DNA of 40,931 bases from Shinella yambaruensis (GCF_022899355.1 NZ_JALJCK010000023.1:1-40931), one strand, 5' to 3'; positions 8,230 through 17,215 are shown, counted from the stretch's first letter. Notes: generated from the sequence alone by a model not told the origin. A program made the numbers and translations.

Positions 8230-9731
8230 GACACGGCCTCGTCGACGTCGTCGGTGAGGTCGATCCAGATCGTCTTGATGCGCGTGTACTGGTCATGTGC
8301 ATGGATGCCGTTGTCGCGGCCGCCGAAGCCGGACGACTTGAAGCCGCCGAACGGCGTCGTGATGTCGCCTTCGCCGAAGCAGTTGACGGTCACCGTGCCG
8401 GCGCGGATGGCGCGTGCCCCGCGGATCGCCCGCTTGGCATTGGCGGTGTAGATCGAGGCGGCGAGGCCGTACTCGGTGTCGTTGGCAAGCGCGATCGCCT
8501 CGTCATAGCTCTCGACGGTCAGCACCGTCAGGATAGGCCCGAAGATCTCCTCGCGCACAGCCTTCGCCTCGCGGTCGGCGACGTCGATGATCGTCGGCTC
8601 GACGAAACCGTCCCTGGCCTTGCCGCCGAGCACAATCTTCTGGCCCTTTTCGAGATAGGAGGCGACCTTCTCGAAATGTGCCTTGGAGACGAGCGCGCCG
8701 ACGCGGTTTTCCGGGGCGAGCGGATCGCCCATCGGCCATTCCCGGGCGTGCGCCACCATGCGCTTCAGCAGTTCGTCCTTGATGCCGCGCTGGACGATCA
8801 GGCGCGAGGAGGCCGAGCAGTTCTCGCCCATGTTCCAGAAGGCGCCGTTGACGAGATGGGCGGCGACACGGTCGAGGTTCTCCGCATCGTCGAGCACCAC
8901 GGCCGGGTTCTTGCCGCCCATTTCGAGGGTGACTTCCTTGAGGTTGGACTCGGCCGAATAGCGGGGGAAGCGGCGGCCGGTCTCGGTGGAGCCGGTGAAG
9001 GACACCATGTCGACGTCCATGTGCCTGCCGAGCGGTTCGCCGACATCGGCGCCGCCGCCGGGCAGCACGTTGAACACGCCGGCGGGGATGCCGGCCTCCA
9101 TGGCGAGCTCCGCCACCCGCAGCGCCGTCAGCGTCGTTTCCTTGGCCGGCTTGACGATGACGGAGTTGCCCGCCGCCAGCGCCGGGCCGATCTTCCAGGC
9201 GAGCATGAGGAGCGGGAAGTTCCAGGGCAGCACGAGGCCGACCACGCCGACCGGCTCGCGCACCACCATGGCGATATGGTTGTCGGAGGCGGGCGAGACC
9301 TGGTCGTAGATCTTGTCGATGAGTTCGGCATGCCAGGTCAGGCAATGGATGGTTTCCGGAACGTCGACATTCTCGCAATCATAGATCGTCTTGCCGCTGT
9401 CGAGGCTTTCCAGCACCGCAAGCTCGCGGGCATTGCGCTTCAGGAGCCTGGTGAAACGGAGGAGGATTTCCTTGCGCGCCGTCGGATGTAGGCGCGACCA
9501 GCGGCCGTCCTCGAAGGCGTCGCGCGCCTTGGCGACGGCGAAGTCGACATCCTCCGGGCCGCAGGACGCGACCCTGGCCAGCACCGCGCCCGTCGCCGGA
9601 TTGGTCGTTTCGAAGGTCTTTCCCGAGATCGCCGGCCGGAAGCTGCCGTCGATGAAGGCCTGCGTCGGGAAGTCGAGGCCGGCGGCAATCGCCTTGTATT
9701 CGTCGTGTGTCAGAAGATCGCCCATGTTCAT
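8226..9731 (-). CDS. NAD(P)+-dependent aldehyde dehydrogenase (PuuC-like)
   Basis: A 501-residue ALDH-superfamily enzyme that oxidises an aldehyde to its acid. It has PWNFPLLMLAWKIGPALAAG, the cofactor segment FTGSTETGR, the general-base glutamate in LEMGGKNPAVV, the catalytic cysteine in NMGENCSASSRL, and the C-terminal EIFGPILTV and PFGGFKSSGFG. Overall it resembles PuuC (gamma-glutamyl-aminobutyraldehyde dehydrogenase). Two starts are possible: ATG 9731, which overlaps the dapA-like stop (ATGA), and ATG 9725, which has better spacing from GGAGG. The operon partner enzymes suggest the aldehyde is formed by the amine oxidase and the DapA-like enzyme; alpha-ketoglutarate semialdehyde is one candidate. 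Confidence 0.92.
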   Translation of the reverse strand: MNMGDLLTHDEYKAIAAGLDFPTQAFIDGSFRPAISGKTFETTNPATGAVLARVASCGPEDVDFAVAKARDAFEDGRWSRLHPTARKEILLRFTRLLKRNARELAVLESLDSGKTIYDCENVDVPETIHCLTWHAELIDKIYDQVSPASDNHIAMVVREPVGVVGLVLPWNFPLLMLAWKIGPALAAGNSVIVKPAKETTLTALRVAELAMEAGIPAGVFNVLPGGGADVGEPLGRHMDVDMVSFTGSTETGRRFPRYSAESNLKEVTLEMGGKNPAVVLDDAENLDRVAAHLVNGAFWNMGENCSASSRLIVQRGIKDELLKRMVAHAREWPMGDPLAPENRVGALVSKAHFEKVASYLEKGQKIVLGGKARDGFVEPTIIDVADREAKAVREEIFGPILTVLTVESYDEAIALANDTEYGLAASIYTANAKRAIRGARAIRAGTVTVNCFGEGDITTPFGGFKSSGFGGRDNGIHAHDQYTRIKTIWIDLTDDVDEAVS

Positions 9732-10633
9732 GCCTCCGCTTCGATCTGTGCAATCGTGCGCTTTACGACGCGCACCACCTGTTCCAGTTGCCGCATGTCA
9801 TCCTTGTTCAGCGGTTTCAGCGGCGGGCGCGGCGGGCCGGCGGTAAAGCCGTTCATCTCGCAGCCGTATTTGATGCACTGGATGAACTTGCCGCCCTGTT
9901 CGAGCACGCGCATCAGCGGCATCAGCGCCGACATGATGCGCCGCCCCTTGGTGAAGTTTCCTTCGACGACGCAGGCCCTGTAGAGCGCGATATGTTCCGC
10001 CGGCAGGAAGTTGGAACCGCCGCAGACCCAGCTCCTCGCGCCCCAGGCGAAGAATTCCAGTGCCTGGTCGTCCATGCCGCAGGACATCTGGATATGCGGG
10101 TAGTCGCGGGCGATGAGGTGCACGCGATTGATGTCGCCGGAGCTTTCCTTGATGGCACGGAAATTCCGGCTGCGGCCGACGCGGTCGAGGAATTCCTCGC
10201 CCATGTCGATGCCCATGCGTCCGGGATAGTTGTAGAGCATGATCGGAAGATCCGCTGCGCGGTCGATGGCGAGCGCGTTCAACGCGTTTTCCCGCTCGGT
10301 CGGCACGGAGTAGGGCGGCGAGCCGACGAGGATGGCGGCCGCGCCGATCTTCGCCGCGGTCTCGGCCATCGTTATGGAATCCTCCAGTCGGATGGCGACG
10401 GTGCCCACCACGAGCGGCACGCGATCGCCGATCACCTCTTTGGCGAACCTGGCCATCTCCACGCGCTCGTCCATCGACTGGGCGTAATACTCGCCCGTCG
10501 AGCCGCCATTGATGAGGCCGTGCACGCCGGATGCGATCAGGTGCTCGATCATGCGGGCAAACGCGTCCCGGTCGATCGACCCATCGTCGCGATGCGGCGT
10601 GATCACCGGCGTGTAGATGCCGTCGAAATTCAT
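9728..10633 (-). CDS. Dihydrodipicolinate synthase (DapA)-family lyase/deaminase
   Basis: A 301-residue TIM-barrel class I aldolase homologue. The Schiff-base lysine is in FRAIKESSGD (about residue 160), the catalytic tyrosine segment is MLYNYPGRMG (about residue 133), and the pyruvate-binding loop is GGSTGEYY (about residue 44). The start at 10633 has a strong AGGAGG site. It is the first gene of the operon with an aldehyde dehydrogenase and a FAD amine oxidoreductase. In the known hydroxyproline pathway a DapA-family deaminase (HypD) works between an FAD oxidase (HypO) and a semialdehyde dehydrogenase (HypH), and the gene set matches that logic. It is unlikely to be the lysine-biosynthesis DapA. 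The reaction is inferred. Confidence 0.87.
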   Translation of the reverse strand: MNFDGIYTPVITPHRDDGSIDRDAFARMIEHLIASGVHGLINGGSTGEYYAQSMDERVEMARFAKEVIGDRVPLVVGTVAIRLEDSITMAETAAKIGAAAILVGSPPYSVPTERENALNALAIDRAADLPIMLYNYPGRMGIDMGEEFLDRVGRSRNFRAIKESSGDINRVHLIARDYPHIQMSCGMDDQALEFFAWGARSWVCGGSNFLPAEHIALYRACVVEGNFTKGRRIMSALMPLMRVLEQGGKFIQCIKYGCEMNGFTAGPPRPPLKPLNKDDMRQLEQVVRVVKRTIAQIEAEA

Positions 10634-10701
10634 GAAGTCCTCCTGGGATTGTCGGTTCGATAGCCGAGCCGGAAGTTTCCGTTTTCATCGGCCCCATCGA
10701 A

Positions 10702-10742
10702 GTAGACATACTGTAGCTCAATAGAAGACATAATGTCTACAA
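10702..10742. promoter_or_regulatory. Putative FCD/GntR operator upstream of dapA-like operon
   Basis: The segment holds a perfect 13-nt palindrome, AGACATAATGTCT (10726-10738), next to a second imperfect copy of the same plan, AGACA-N3-TGTAG (10704-10716). GTAGACA occurs at 10702-10708 (plus) and TTGTAGACA at 10734-10742 (minus). The same words occur between the second dapA-like gene and the GntR-type regulator at 20836. It sits 69-109 nt upstream of the ATG at 10633, suitable for repression or activation of that operon. Confidence 0.5.
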
Positions 10743-10831
10743 TAAAAATACTCAGCTTGAGCGCATGCTTCCGGAACCCGCGCGGACGCGTGCGTTCCGG
10801 CGCCAAGGCTTTGGATTTTCGGGAAAACCGG

Positions 10832-11875
10832 TCAGCGCAGGCCGAGTTCGCGATGCGAGCGGCGCAGCTTCGCCGGCGTGATGTGGTAGGTGCGCCGGAA
10901 CCAGTTCACGAGGTGGGCGCAGTCCGTGAAGCCGCATTCATAGGCGATCTGGGCAATGGAGCGATCGCTGTTCAGCACCATCCATTTCGCCGCCTTCAGC
11001 CGCATCTGGCGCCAGTACTGGCTGGGCGCGACCTGCAGATGTTTCCGGAACAGGCGGGACAGTTCGCGCTCCGACGTGCCGACGCTTGCGGCGATCTCGG
11101 CGACGGAACAGAGTTCGTACATTTTCTGGCGCATCAGGCCGATGGCGTTGGCCACGCGACGATCCTCGCATTTGAGGCCGATATCCTGCTCCTCGACCGC
11201 CGCGTCCTTCTCGAAGCCCTGATCGCCGAGAAGATAATGAAAGGCCTTGTGGGCGCGGGATTCGCCGCAGGCATTGGCGACGAGATACATGGCGAGTCTG
11301 ATCGAGGCCAGGCCGCCGGGGCAGGTGATGACGCCGCCGTCGACCACGACCGGCCGGTCCGTGACGGGAATGACATCCGGAAAGGTCTGGCGCAGCACGC
11401 CCGCCAGCGCGAAATGCACCGCACACCGTTTGCCGGAGAGAAGGCCTGCCTCCGCCAGCACGAAGCTTCCCGAGCAGTTGCCGGCAACGGGAACGCCCGT
11501 TCGTGCGGCGGAAAGCACGAAGTCGTAGAGTTCCGGCGGGATCCGGTGGTCGCCATGAAGGATGCCGCCATGCACGACGATGACGTCATAGTCGCGCGGG
11601 TCGCCATAGGTCCGGCCGGGCGTCAAGGCCAGTCCGCAGCTCGCGCGCACGGGATCGAGCGTGTGCGACAACAGATGCCAGTCGCAATAGATCCGTCGGC
11701 TGTAGTCGCTTTCGTCCCCGGCCAGCCGCAGGAAATCGGTGAAGCAGCCGAGCGGCATCAGCGTGAAGTTCGGGGTGGCGACGATGCCGATCCGGAGCGG
11801 CGCCGTGATGTCCGGTGGCGGCTTGCTCGGTCCCAGAGGGGCGTAATCACGCTGCAAGACGGGTCTCCGCGCCAT
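10832..11875 (-). CDS. GlxA/GbdR-like transcriptional regulator (amidotransferase-like domain + AraC HTH)
   Basis: A 347-residue regulator starting at the ATG at 11875; the open frame continues upstream but into non-coding-looking sequence. The N-terminal DJ-1-like domain has GIVATPNFTLMPLGCFTDFL and the elbow GNCSGSFVLAEAGLL. The C-terminal AraC domain has CSVAEIAASVGTSERELSRL and IAQIAYECGFTDCAHLVNWF. It is a paralogue of the regulator at 5848-6855 by architecture and motifs. It diverges from the betaine-type binding protein at 12029 and the demethylase after it, which is how GbdR-type activators of glycine-betaine catabolism are often arranged. I infer that it senses the methylated amine or a demethylation product. 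Confidence 0.88.
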   Translation of the reverse strand: MARRPVLQRDYAPLGPSKPPPDITAPLRIGIVATPNFTLMPLGCFTDFLRLAGDESDYSRRIYCDWHLLSHTLDPVRASCGLALTPGRTYGDPRDYDVIVVHGGILHGDHRIPPELYDFVLSAARTGVPVAGNCSGSFVLAEAGLLSGKRCAVHFALAGVLRQTFPDVIPVTDRPVVVDGGVITCPGGLASIRLAMYLVANACGESRAHKAFHYLLGDQGFEKDAAVEEQDIGLKCEDRRVANAIGLMRQKMYELCSVAEIAASVGTSERELSRLFRKHLQVAPSQYWRQMRLKAAKWMVLNSDRSIAQIAYECGFTDCAHLVNWFRRTYHITPAKLRRSHRELGLR

Positions 11876-12028
11876 CGAAATTGTCCTAAACGTACAATAC
11901 GGCGCCGATGAAGGCAAATAGCATTGATTTGCGTTGGTAAGGGAAGGGGAGGTCCAGTGCCGAAGCACCGGAATGGCCGTTCCCGCCCTGCCAAGCAGAT
12001 CCATCAAAAATGCGAACAGGGGAACAGG

Positions 12029-13024
12029 ATGAACAAGCTTCTCGCACTTTCGACGGTCGTTCTGGCCGTTGGTTTCGCCCACGGCGCCCATGCCGACTGC
12101 GGCACGGTCACGGTGGCGAACATGAACTGGCAAAGCGGTGAACTTCTCGCACATGTCGACAAATTCATCCTGGAGCAGGGCTTCGGCTGTCAGGTCGAAT
12201 TCGTGCCCGGCGACACCGTGCCGACGATCACCTCCATGGTCGAAAAAGGCCAGCCCGACATTGCCGGCGAGTCCTGGGTGGACCTCGTTCCGGAAATCGT
12301 CAAGCGTGGCGTCGACGAGCGCAGGATTGTAAATATCGGACCAGCACTTTCGGATGGCGGCATCCAGGGCTGGTACATTCCGAAGTTCATCGTCGATGCC
12401 CATCCCGACATCAGGACGGTCGACGACGCCTTCGCCCGCCCCGAGCTTTTCCCGGCGCCGGAGAATGCCGCGCGGGGCGCGGTGTTCAACGGCCCGCAGG
12501 GCTCCGGCGGCTCGGTCGTCAGCGCGCAGCTTTTCAAGGCCTATGGCGGCGAGGCGAAGGGCTTCGACCTCGTCGATCCCGGCACGCAGGCCGGTCTCGA
12601 CGGTGCCATGGCCAAGGCCTACGAGCGCAAGGAGGGCTGGATGGGCTATTACTGGTCGCCGACGGCATTGCTCGGGAAATACGAGATGGTGCGCCTCGAT
12701 GCCGGCGTGGCCCACGATGCGGCCGAATGGAAGCGCTGCAACACCGTCGCTGATTGTCCCGATCCGAAGAAGAACGAATGGCCGAAGGACAATGTCGTGA
12801 CACTCGTCTCGCAGCGTCTCGTCGATAGTGGAAATGCCGGCGTGATCGATTATCTTCGCAAGAGGTCGTGGGACAACCAGACTGTCAGCGCGGTGATGTC
12901 ATGGATGACCGATACGCAGGCGAGCGGCGAGGATGGCGCGGCGCATTTCTTCAAGGAGCACCCGGACCTCTGGAAATCCTGGCTGGGCGCCGACGTCGCG
13001 GACAAGATTGCCGCCGCCCTCTGA
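12029..13024 (+). CDS. Glycine betaine/proline betaine-type ABC substrate-binding protein (orphan ProX paralogue)
   Basis: A 331-residue OpuAC-type binding protein. A Sec signal peptide (MNKLLALSTVVLAVGFAHGA) is followed by DCGTVTVANMNWQSGELL. GDTVPTITSMVEKGQPDI and AYERKEGWMGYYWSPTALLG carry aromatic residues of the kind used in cation-pi cages for quaternary ammonium groups. The start at 12029 follows GGGGAAC; the longer open frame begins in the promoter region. There is no permease or ATPase next to it, so it probably docks on the ProWV at 15166-17083. It is closely similar over its length to the ProX at 17216-18217. It is followed by a hairpin and the OYE-type demethylase gene. Confidence 0.88.
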   Translation: MNKLLALSTVVLAVGFAHGAHADCGTVTVANMNWQSGELLAHVDKFILEQGFGCQVEFVPGDTVPTITSMVEKGQPDIAGESWVDLVPEIVKRGVDERRIVNIGPALSDGGIQGWYIPKFIVDAHPDIRTVDDAFARPELFPAPENAARGAVFNGPQGSGGSVVSAQLFKAYGGEAKGFDLVDPGTQAGLDGAMAKAYERKEGWMGYYWSPTALLGKYEMVRLDAGVAHDAAEWKRCNTVADCPDPKKNEWPKDNVVTLVSQRLVDSGNAGVIDYLRKRSWDNQTVSAVMSWMTDTQASGEDGAAHFFKEHPDLWKSWLGADVADKIAAAL

Positions 13025-13030
13025 ACTTCC

Positions 13031-13056
13031 GGCGCGGGTCTTTCGAGGCCCGCGCC
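13031..13056 (+). terminator. Intercistronic hairpin after the orphan binding-protein gene
   Basis: An 8-bp stem, GGCGCGGG (13031-13038) with CCCGCGCC (13049-13056), lies 6 nt after the stop codon and has no T-run. Such hairpins at the end of binding-protein genes often stabilise the upstream mRNA or partly attenuate the downstream gene, so this is not a clear full terminator. Confidence 0.5.
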
Positions 13057-13094
13057 ACTGCATTGTGCCTCGCAGCAGCTTTCCAGGATCCAAG

Positions 13095-15119
13095 ATGACG
13101 CCCTCCTTTCCCAAGACCTTTTCCGAGATCAAGCTCGCCGGCCATACGCTGCGCAACAGGATCGTCTTCGGCGCGCACACGGCCAACATGTCCGTCAACG
13201 GACTGCCGAGCGAACAGACGATCGCCTACTATGTCGAGCGGGCGATCGGCGGCGCGGCGATGATCGTCGTCGAGCCGATGCCTGTGCATCCGGCGACCGT
13301 GCTGACGCGCGGCAATTTCCGCACCTGCGACGATTCCGTCATACCCGCCTTCAGCAGGCTGACGGAAAGCGTGAAGCGGCATGGCGCGGTCGTGCTCCAG
13401 CAGCTCTATCACGTCGGCAGCCATGGTGATTCCGACCTGTCCTTCCATGCGCACTGGTCGCCCTCCGGCGGGCCGAGCTACCACGACAGCGACGGCTCCC
13501 ATGCGATGACGGAGGCCGAGATCGAAGAGACCATCGAGGCCTTCGTCAGTGCGGCGCGGCGCTGCCAGGCGGCGGGCTTCGACGGCGTGGAGGTCTGGGC
13601 GGCCTATGGCGGCCTGCTCGACCAGTTCTGGACGCCGTTCTACAACAGGCGCGAGGACAGATGGGGCGGCAGCCTGGAAAACCGGACGCGGTTCTCGCGC
13701 GAGATCCTGAGCCGCATCCGGCGGCTCTGCGGCCCGGATTTCATCGTCGGCCTGACCGTCAGCGACGAGCCGGGCTGTCCCACGGCGCTTACCCGCGACC
13801 AGATCACGGAGATCGTCGCCGGTCTGGATGCGGACAGGCTGATTGATTACGTCACCTGCGGGTCCGGCGGCTATTTCGACTATGGCAGCCTGATGCCGAC
13901 CTTCCTCTATCCCGAACGGCTCGGGATCGAGCTTTCGGCACGCCTGAAGAAGGTCGTCAGCCATGCCCTGGTCACGGCCGAGAGCCATATCCGCACGCCT
14001 GACAATGCGGAGATCACGCTGGGCGAGGGATCGGCGGACCTCGTTTCCATCGTGCGCGGCCAGATCGCCGATCCGCATCTCGCCAACAAGGCGCGCAGCG
14101 GCACGCCGGAAGATATCCGCGGCTGTCTTTCCTGCAACCAGATGTGCTGGGGGCGGCGGTCGCGGGACTACTGGATCAGCTGTCTCATCAACCCCTCGGT
14201 CGGCCGGGAGGCCGAATGGGGCGGCGATCGCTTCGAGCGCGTGGCGGACCCGCAATCCGTGCTGGTCGTCGGCGGCGGGCCGGCGGGGCTGGAGGCCGCG
14301 CGGGCCGCGGCGGAAAGGGGCCATCGCGTCGTGCTGGCGGAAGCCGCCGACAGGCTCGGCGGCGCCTTCCGCCTCGCCGGCGAACAGCCGCGGCGCGCGC
14401 AGATCCTCGACCTCATCGGCTGGTACGAGACCCGGTTCGCAAAGCTCGGCGTCGAAGTCCGGCTGAACAGCTATCTGGAAGGCGGAGACGTCTCGGCGAT
14501 CGGCGCCGATGTCGTCATCCTCGCCACCGGCTCCCTGCCGCTTGAGAGCGGCTTCCAGAAAGCCCGGCCGGACCATCCGTCGCTCGCGGGTATCGAGCGC
14601 GGCAACGTGTTCTCCGCCGAAAGCGTCATGGCCCGCCAGGCTCGGCTCGGCCGCCGCGTCGTGGTCCTGGACGAGACCGGTGGCTGGAAGGGCTGCGGTA
14701 CGGCCTGGAAGCTTGCCGAGCAGGGCCACGCGGTGACGTTCGTGACGCCCGATGCGCTGGTCGGCAAGGAACTCCAGCGCACCGCCGCCGACGTTCCCCT
14801 GCGGCGCACGCTGAGCCGGCTCGGCGTTCAGTTCCGCACGGAGACGAGCATCGAGAGCTGGCAGGGCAACGCCGCGACACTCGTCTCGCACCTCACCGGA
14901 AGGAACGAGACGATCGAGGCCGACAGCCTCGTCTTCTCCACGACGAATGTCGCGGCGAACTGGCTGGCGCTGGAACTGGCGGAACTGGGCATTCCCTTCA
15001 TCGAGATCGGCGACGGCGTCGCGCCGCGCCAGGCGCCCTACGCCTTCTACGAGGGCCGGCGCGCCGGCATGGCGATCCCCTCTGCCGCATCGGGCGGGCA
15101 GGAGGTTCGCGTGGCCTGA
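13095..15119 (+). CDS. Old Yellow Enzyme-type FMN/[4Fe-4S]/FAD oxidoreductase, candidate N-methyl demethylase (StcD/DMGDH-like)
   Basis: A 674-residue multidomain enzyme. Residues 1 to about 335 form an OYE TIM barrel for FMN (NRIVFGAHTANMSVNG, VLQQLYHVGSHGD, FDGVEVWAAYGGLLDQF). Cysteines at about 344, 347, 351 and 363 form the C-x2-C-x3-C-x11-C [4Fe-4S] motif (CLSCNQMC, then SC). From about residue 390 an FAD/NAD-binding domain starts with VLVVGGGPAGLEAARAAAE. This is the layout of trimethylamine dehydrogenase, dimethylglycine-type demethylases and the N-methylproline demethylase StcD of rhizobia, and the length is close to theirs. It follows a betaine-type binding protein, so N-demethylation of an imported methylated amine or imino acid is the best inference. 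A 2,4-dienoyl-CoA reductase is the main alternative. Confidence 0.85.
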   Translation: MTPSFPKTFSEIKLAGHTLRNRIVFGAHTANMSVNGLPSEQTIAYYVERAIGGAAMIVVEPMPVHPATVLTRGNFRTCDDSVIPAFSRLTESVKRHGAVVLQQLYHVGSHGDSDLSFHAHWSPSGGPSYHDSDGSHAMTEAEIEETIEAFVSAARRCQAAGFDGVEVWAAYGGLLDQFWTPFYNRREDRWGGSLENRTRFSREILSRIRRLCGPDFIVGLTVSDEPGCPTALTRDQITEIVAGLDADRLIDYVTCGSGGYFDYGSLMPTFLYPERLGIELSARLKKVVSHALVTAESHIRTPDNAEITLGEGSADLVSIVRGQIADPHLANKARSGTPEDIRGCLSCNQMCWGRRSRDYWISCLINPSVGREAEWGGDRFERVADPQSVLVVGGGPAGLEAARAAAERGHRVVLAEAADRLGGAFRLAGEQPRRAQILDLIGWYETRFAKLGVEVRLNSYLEGGDVSAIGADVVILATGSLPLESGFQKARPDHPSLAGIERGNVFSAESVMARQARLGRRVVVLDETGGWKGCGTAWKLAEQGHAVTFVTPDALVGKELQRTAADVPLRRTLSRLGVQFRTETSIESWQGNAATLVSHLTGRNETIEADSLVFSTTNVAANWLALELAELGIPFIEIGDGVAPRQAPYAFYEGRRAGMAIPSAASGGQEVRVA

Positions 15120-15130
15120 TCGAACGTATG

Positions 15131-15153
15131 ATGACCGCCCGGCGGGCGGTCAT
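15131..15153. terminator. Hairpin terminator between convergent demethylase and proV genes
   Basis: A perfect 10-bp stem ATGACCGCCC / GGGCGGTCAT with a 3-nt loop lies 11 nt after the demethylase stop and 12 nt before the proV stop. It is followed on the plus strand by CTCCTTT. Its position between convergent genes suggests use in both directions, although the T-run is weak. Confidence 0.65.
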
Positions 15154-15165
15154 CTCCTTTGCGGT

Positions 15166-16203
15166 TCAGCGCGCCGCATTCACCATGGCGCCGGCGAGCT
15201 GCCGGACGGTCACCACGCCGAGCGTTTCGCCGCTCGAGGAGACGACGACGCCCTCGTCGGCAACCTCGCGGGAGAGGACCCGAAGGGTATCTTCGACCGT
15301 CGTTCCGGTCATGACCGTCGGCTTGCCCGATGCCTGTACCGCACCCGGCGTCATCACCGCTTCGACATGCACCACCCGTCCGCGGTTCACTTCCTTGACG
15401 AAGTTGGCGACGTAGTCGTCGGCGGGGCGCAGCACGATATCCTGGCTGGTGCCCTGCTGGATGACCTCGCCGTCGCGCAGGATGGCGATCTGGTCGCCGA
15501 GGCGCAGCGCCTCGTCGAGGTCGTGCGTGATGAACACGATGGTCTTCCTGATCTCCTTCTGCAGGTCGAGCAACACGGTCTGCATGTCCGTCCGGATCAG
15601 CGGATCGAGCGCCGAATAGGCCTCGTCCATCAAAAGGACCGGCGCATCGTTGGCGAGCGCCCGGGCAAGGCCCACGCGCTGCTGCATGCCGCCGGAGAGC
15701 TGGTTGGGGTATTTTTCCTCGAACCCCCTGAGGCCGACGCGTTCAAGCCAGCGCATGGCTGTGTCGAGGCTCTTCTGGCGCGGCATGCCCTGGATCTCCA
15801 GCCCGAAGATCGTGTTGTCGAGCACGGTGCGGTGGGGCAGCAGCGCGAATTTCTGGAACACCATCGCCGTCTGGTGGCGGCGGAACTCCCTGAGCTCGGC
15901 CTCCTGCATCGTCACCACGTCCACGCCGTCGACCAGGACCTCGCCGGCCGTCGGATCGATCAGCCGGTTGATGTGGCGGATCAGCGTCGACTTGCCGGAG
16001 CCGGAGAGGCCCATGATGACCTGGATCGAGCCCGAGGGCATTTCGATGTTGATGTCGCTGAGGCCGAGCACATGGCCGTATCTGGCGTTGAGTTCCGCCT
16101 TGGTGAGGCCGTTCTTGACGGCCTCGATATGGGCGCCCGCATTGGGGCCGAAGATCTTGTAGAGATTGCGGATCTTGATGCCGCCGAAGGCGTGTTCAGC
16201 CAT
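15166..16203 (-). CDS. proV: Glycine betaine/proline-type ABC transporter ATP-binding protein (ProV/OpuAA family, CBS domains)
   Basis: A 345-residue ATPase with an N-terminal segment typical of ProV (NGLTKAELNARYGHVLGL). Walker A is GLSGSGKST, the signature is LSGGMQQRVGLARA, Walker B is VLLMDEAYSALDPLIR, and the switch is FITHDLDEAL. Residues after about 280 form a CBS-like regulatory region (VMTPGAVQASGK, then VVSSSGETLGVVTVRQL), which in OpuA-type transporters senses ionic strength. I start it at the ATG at 16203, which overlaps the permease gene end by 8 nt; the longer frame adds 12 unlikely residues. It is the last gene of the minus-strand operon that begins at 20565. Confidence 0.92.
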   Translation of the reverse strand: MAEHAFGGIKIRNLYKIFGPNAGAHIEAVKNGLTKAELNARYGHVLGLSDINIEMPSGSIQVIMGLSGSGKSTLIRHINRLIDPTAGEVLVDGVDVVTMQEAELREFRRHQTAMVFQKFALLPHRTVLDNTIFGLEIQGMPRQKSLDTAMRWLERVGLRGFEEKYPNQLSGGMQQRVGLARALANDAPVLLMDEAYSALDPLIRTDMQTVLLDLQKEIRKTIVFITHDLDEALRLGDQIAILRDGEVIQQGTSQDIVLRPADDYVANFVKEVNRGRVVHVEAVMTPGAVQASGKPTVMTGTTVEDTLRVLSREVADEGVVVSSSGETLGVVTVRQLAGAMVNAAR

Positions 16204-17083
16204 GGACGATCTCCCGGTGCTTCTGCAGGCGCTTGCCATAGGCCTGGCTGACGCGATCGAACATGATGGCGATGCCGACGATGGCGAGGCCGTTGAAGAT
16301 GCCGAGCGTGAAGTACTGGTTGGCGATGGCCTTCAGCACCGGCTGGCCGAGGCCCTGCACGCCGATCATGGAAGCGATGACCACCATGGCGAGCGCCATC
16401 ATGATCGTCTGGTTGATGCCGGCCATGATGGTGGGAAGGGCCAATGGCAGTTGCACCTTGAAGAGCTTCTGGCGGTTGTCCGCGCCGAAGGCGTCGGCGG
16501 CTTCGAGAACATCCTTGTCGACGAGGCGGATGCCGAGGTCGGTGAGGCGGATCATCGGCGGGATGGCGTAGATGACGACGGCGATCAGCCCCGGCACCTT
16601 GCCGATGCCGAGCAGCATGACGACGGGGATGAGATAGACGAAGCTCGGCATGGTCTGCATGACGTCGAGGACCGGGTTGACGACGCGCTGCATCCTGTCG
16701 GAGCGTGCCATGAGGATGCCGATCGGGATGCCGATGGCGATCGAAAGAACCGTGCAGACGAAGATCATGGAGATCGTCCGCATCGTATCGTCCCACATGT
16801 CGAAATAGCCGATGATCATGAGGGTCGCGAGACAACCGGCGGTGATGCGCAGGCTGCGCGTCGCGGCATAGGCGATGGCGAGGATCAGCAGCGTGATGAT
16901 AGGCCAGGGCGTCTTCAGCATGAAGCGCTCCGAGGCGATGAGGAAATGCTGAAGGGGCGAGAAGAAGCCCTCAATGATATCGCCATAGCTGCGGGTGAAG
17001 CCGCGAAAGCCATCGTCGATGGCCTTTTTCAGGTCCCGCAGCGAATTGTCGTCCATGTGCGGGAATTTGAAAAACCAGTCCAT
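16196..17083 (-). CDS. proW: Glycine betaine/proline-type ABC transporter permease (ProW/OpuAB family)
   Basis: A 295-residue inner-membrane permease. The start MDWFFKFPHMDD at 17083 is chosen because GGGGAAC lies just upstream. Hydrophobic spans include WPIITLLILAIAYAAT and TMRTISMIFVCTVLSIAIGI. The BPD_transp_1 coupling motif is VLEAADAFGADNRQKLFKVQ (about residue 190). It is encoded between proX and proV with an 8-nt overlap into proV. Two copies would form the membrane channel. It may serve both this ProX and the orphan paralogue at 12029. Confidence 0.92.
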   Translation of the reverse strand: MDWFFKFPHMDDNSLRDLKKAIDDGFRGFTRSYGDIIEGFFSPLQHFLIASERFMLKTPWPIITLLILAIAYAATRSLRITAGCLATLMIIGYFDMWDDTMRTISMIFVCTVLSIAIGIPIGILMARSDRMQRVVNPVLDVMQTMPSFVYLIPVVMLLGIGKVPGLIAVVIYAIPPMIRLTDLGIRLVDKDVLEAADAFGADNRQKLFKVQLPLALPTIMAGINQTIMMALAMVVIASMIGVQGLGQPVLKAIANQYFTLGIFNGLAIVGIAIMFDRVSQAYGKRLQKHREIVHG

Positions 17084-17143
17084 TCCGTTCCCCTTTTCCA
17101 AAGAGCCGACCTCGTGTGTTCTTCTTGTTCTGCCGGCAGGATT

Positions 17144-17204
17144 GGTGCGACGCGCAGGCCCGCATCGCACCGATTTTCGCGGGGGGCGGCTGTTGCTCGC
17201 CCCC
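17144..17204 (-). terminator. Two intercistronic hairpins between proX and proW
   Basis: Two stem-loops occupy the 132-nt gap: GGTGCGA (17144-17150) with TCGCACC (17165-17171), and GGGGGCG (17182-17188) with CGCCCCC (17198-17204). Neither is followed by a convincing T-run in the direction of transcription. They probably lower proW/proV expression relative to proX or protect the proX mRNA, a usual pattern in binding-protein operons. Confidence 0.5.
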
Positions 17205-17215
17205 AAAGGCATGGC

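Noticed and set aside
5788..8451. An 887-codon plus-strand open frame opposite the regulator and FAD oxidoreductase genes
   Set aside because: It is a GC-rich antisense shadow with no recognisable domains, lying over two well-supported minus-strand genes.
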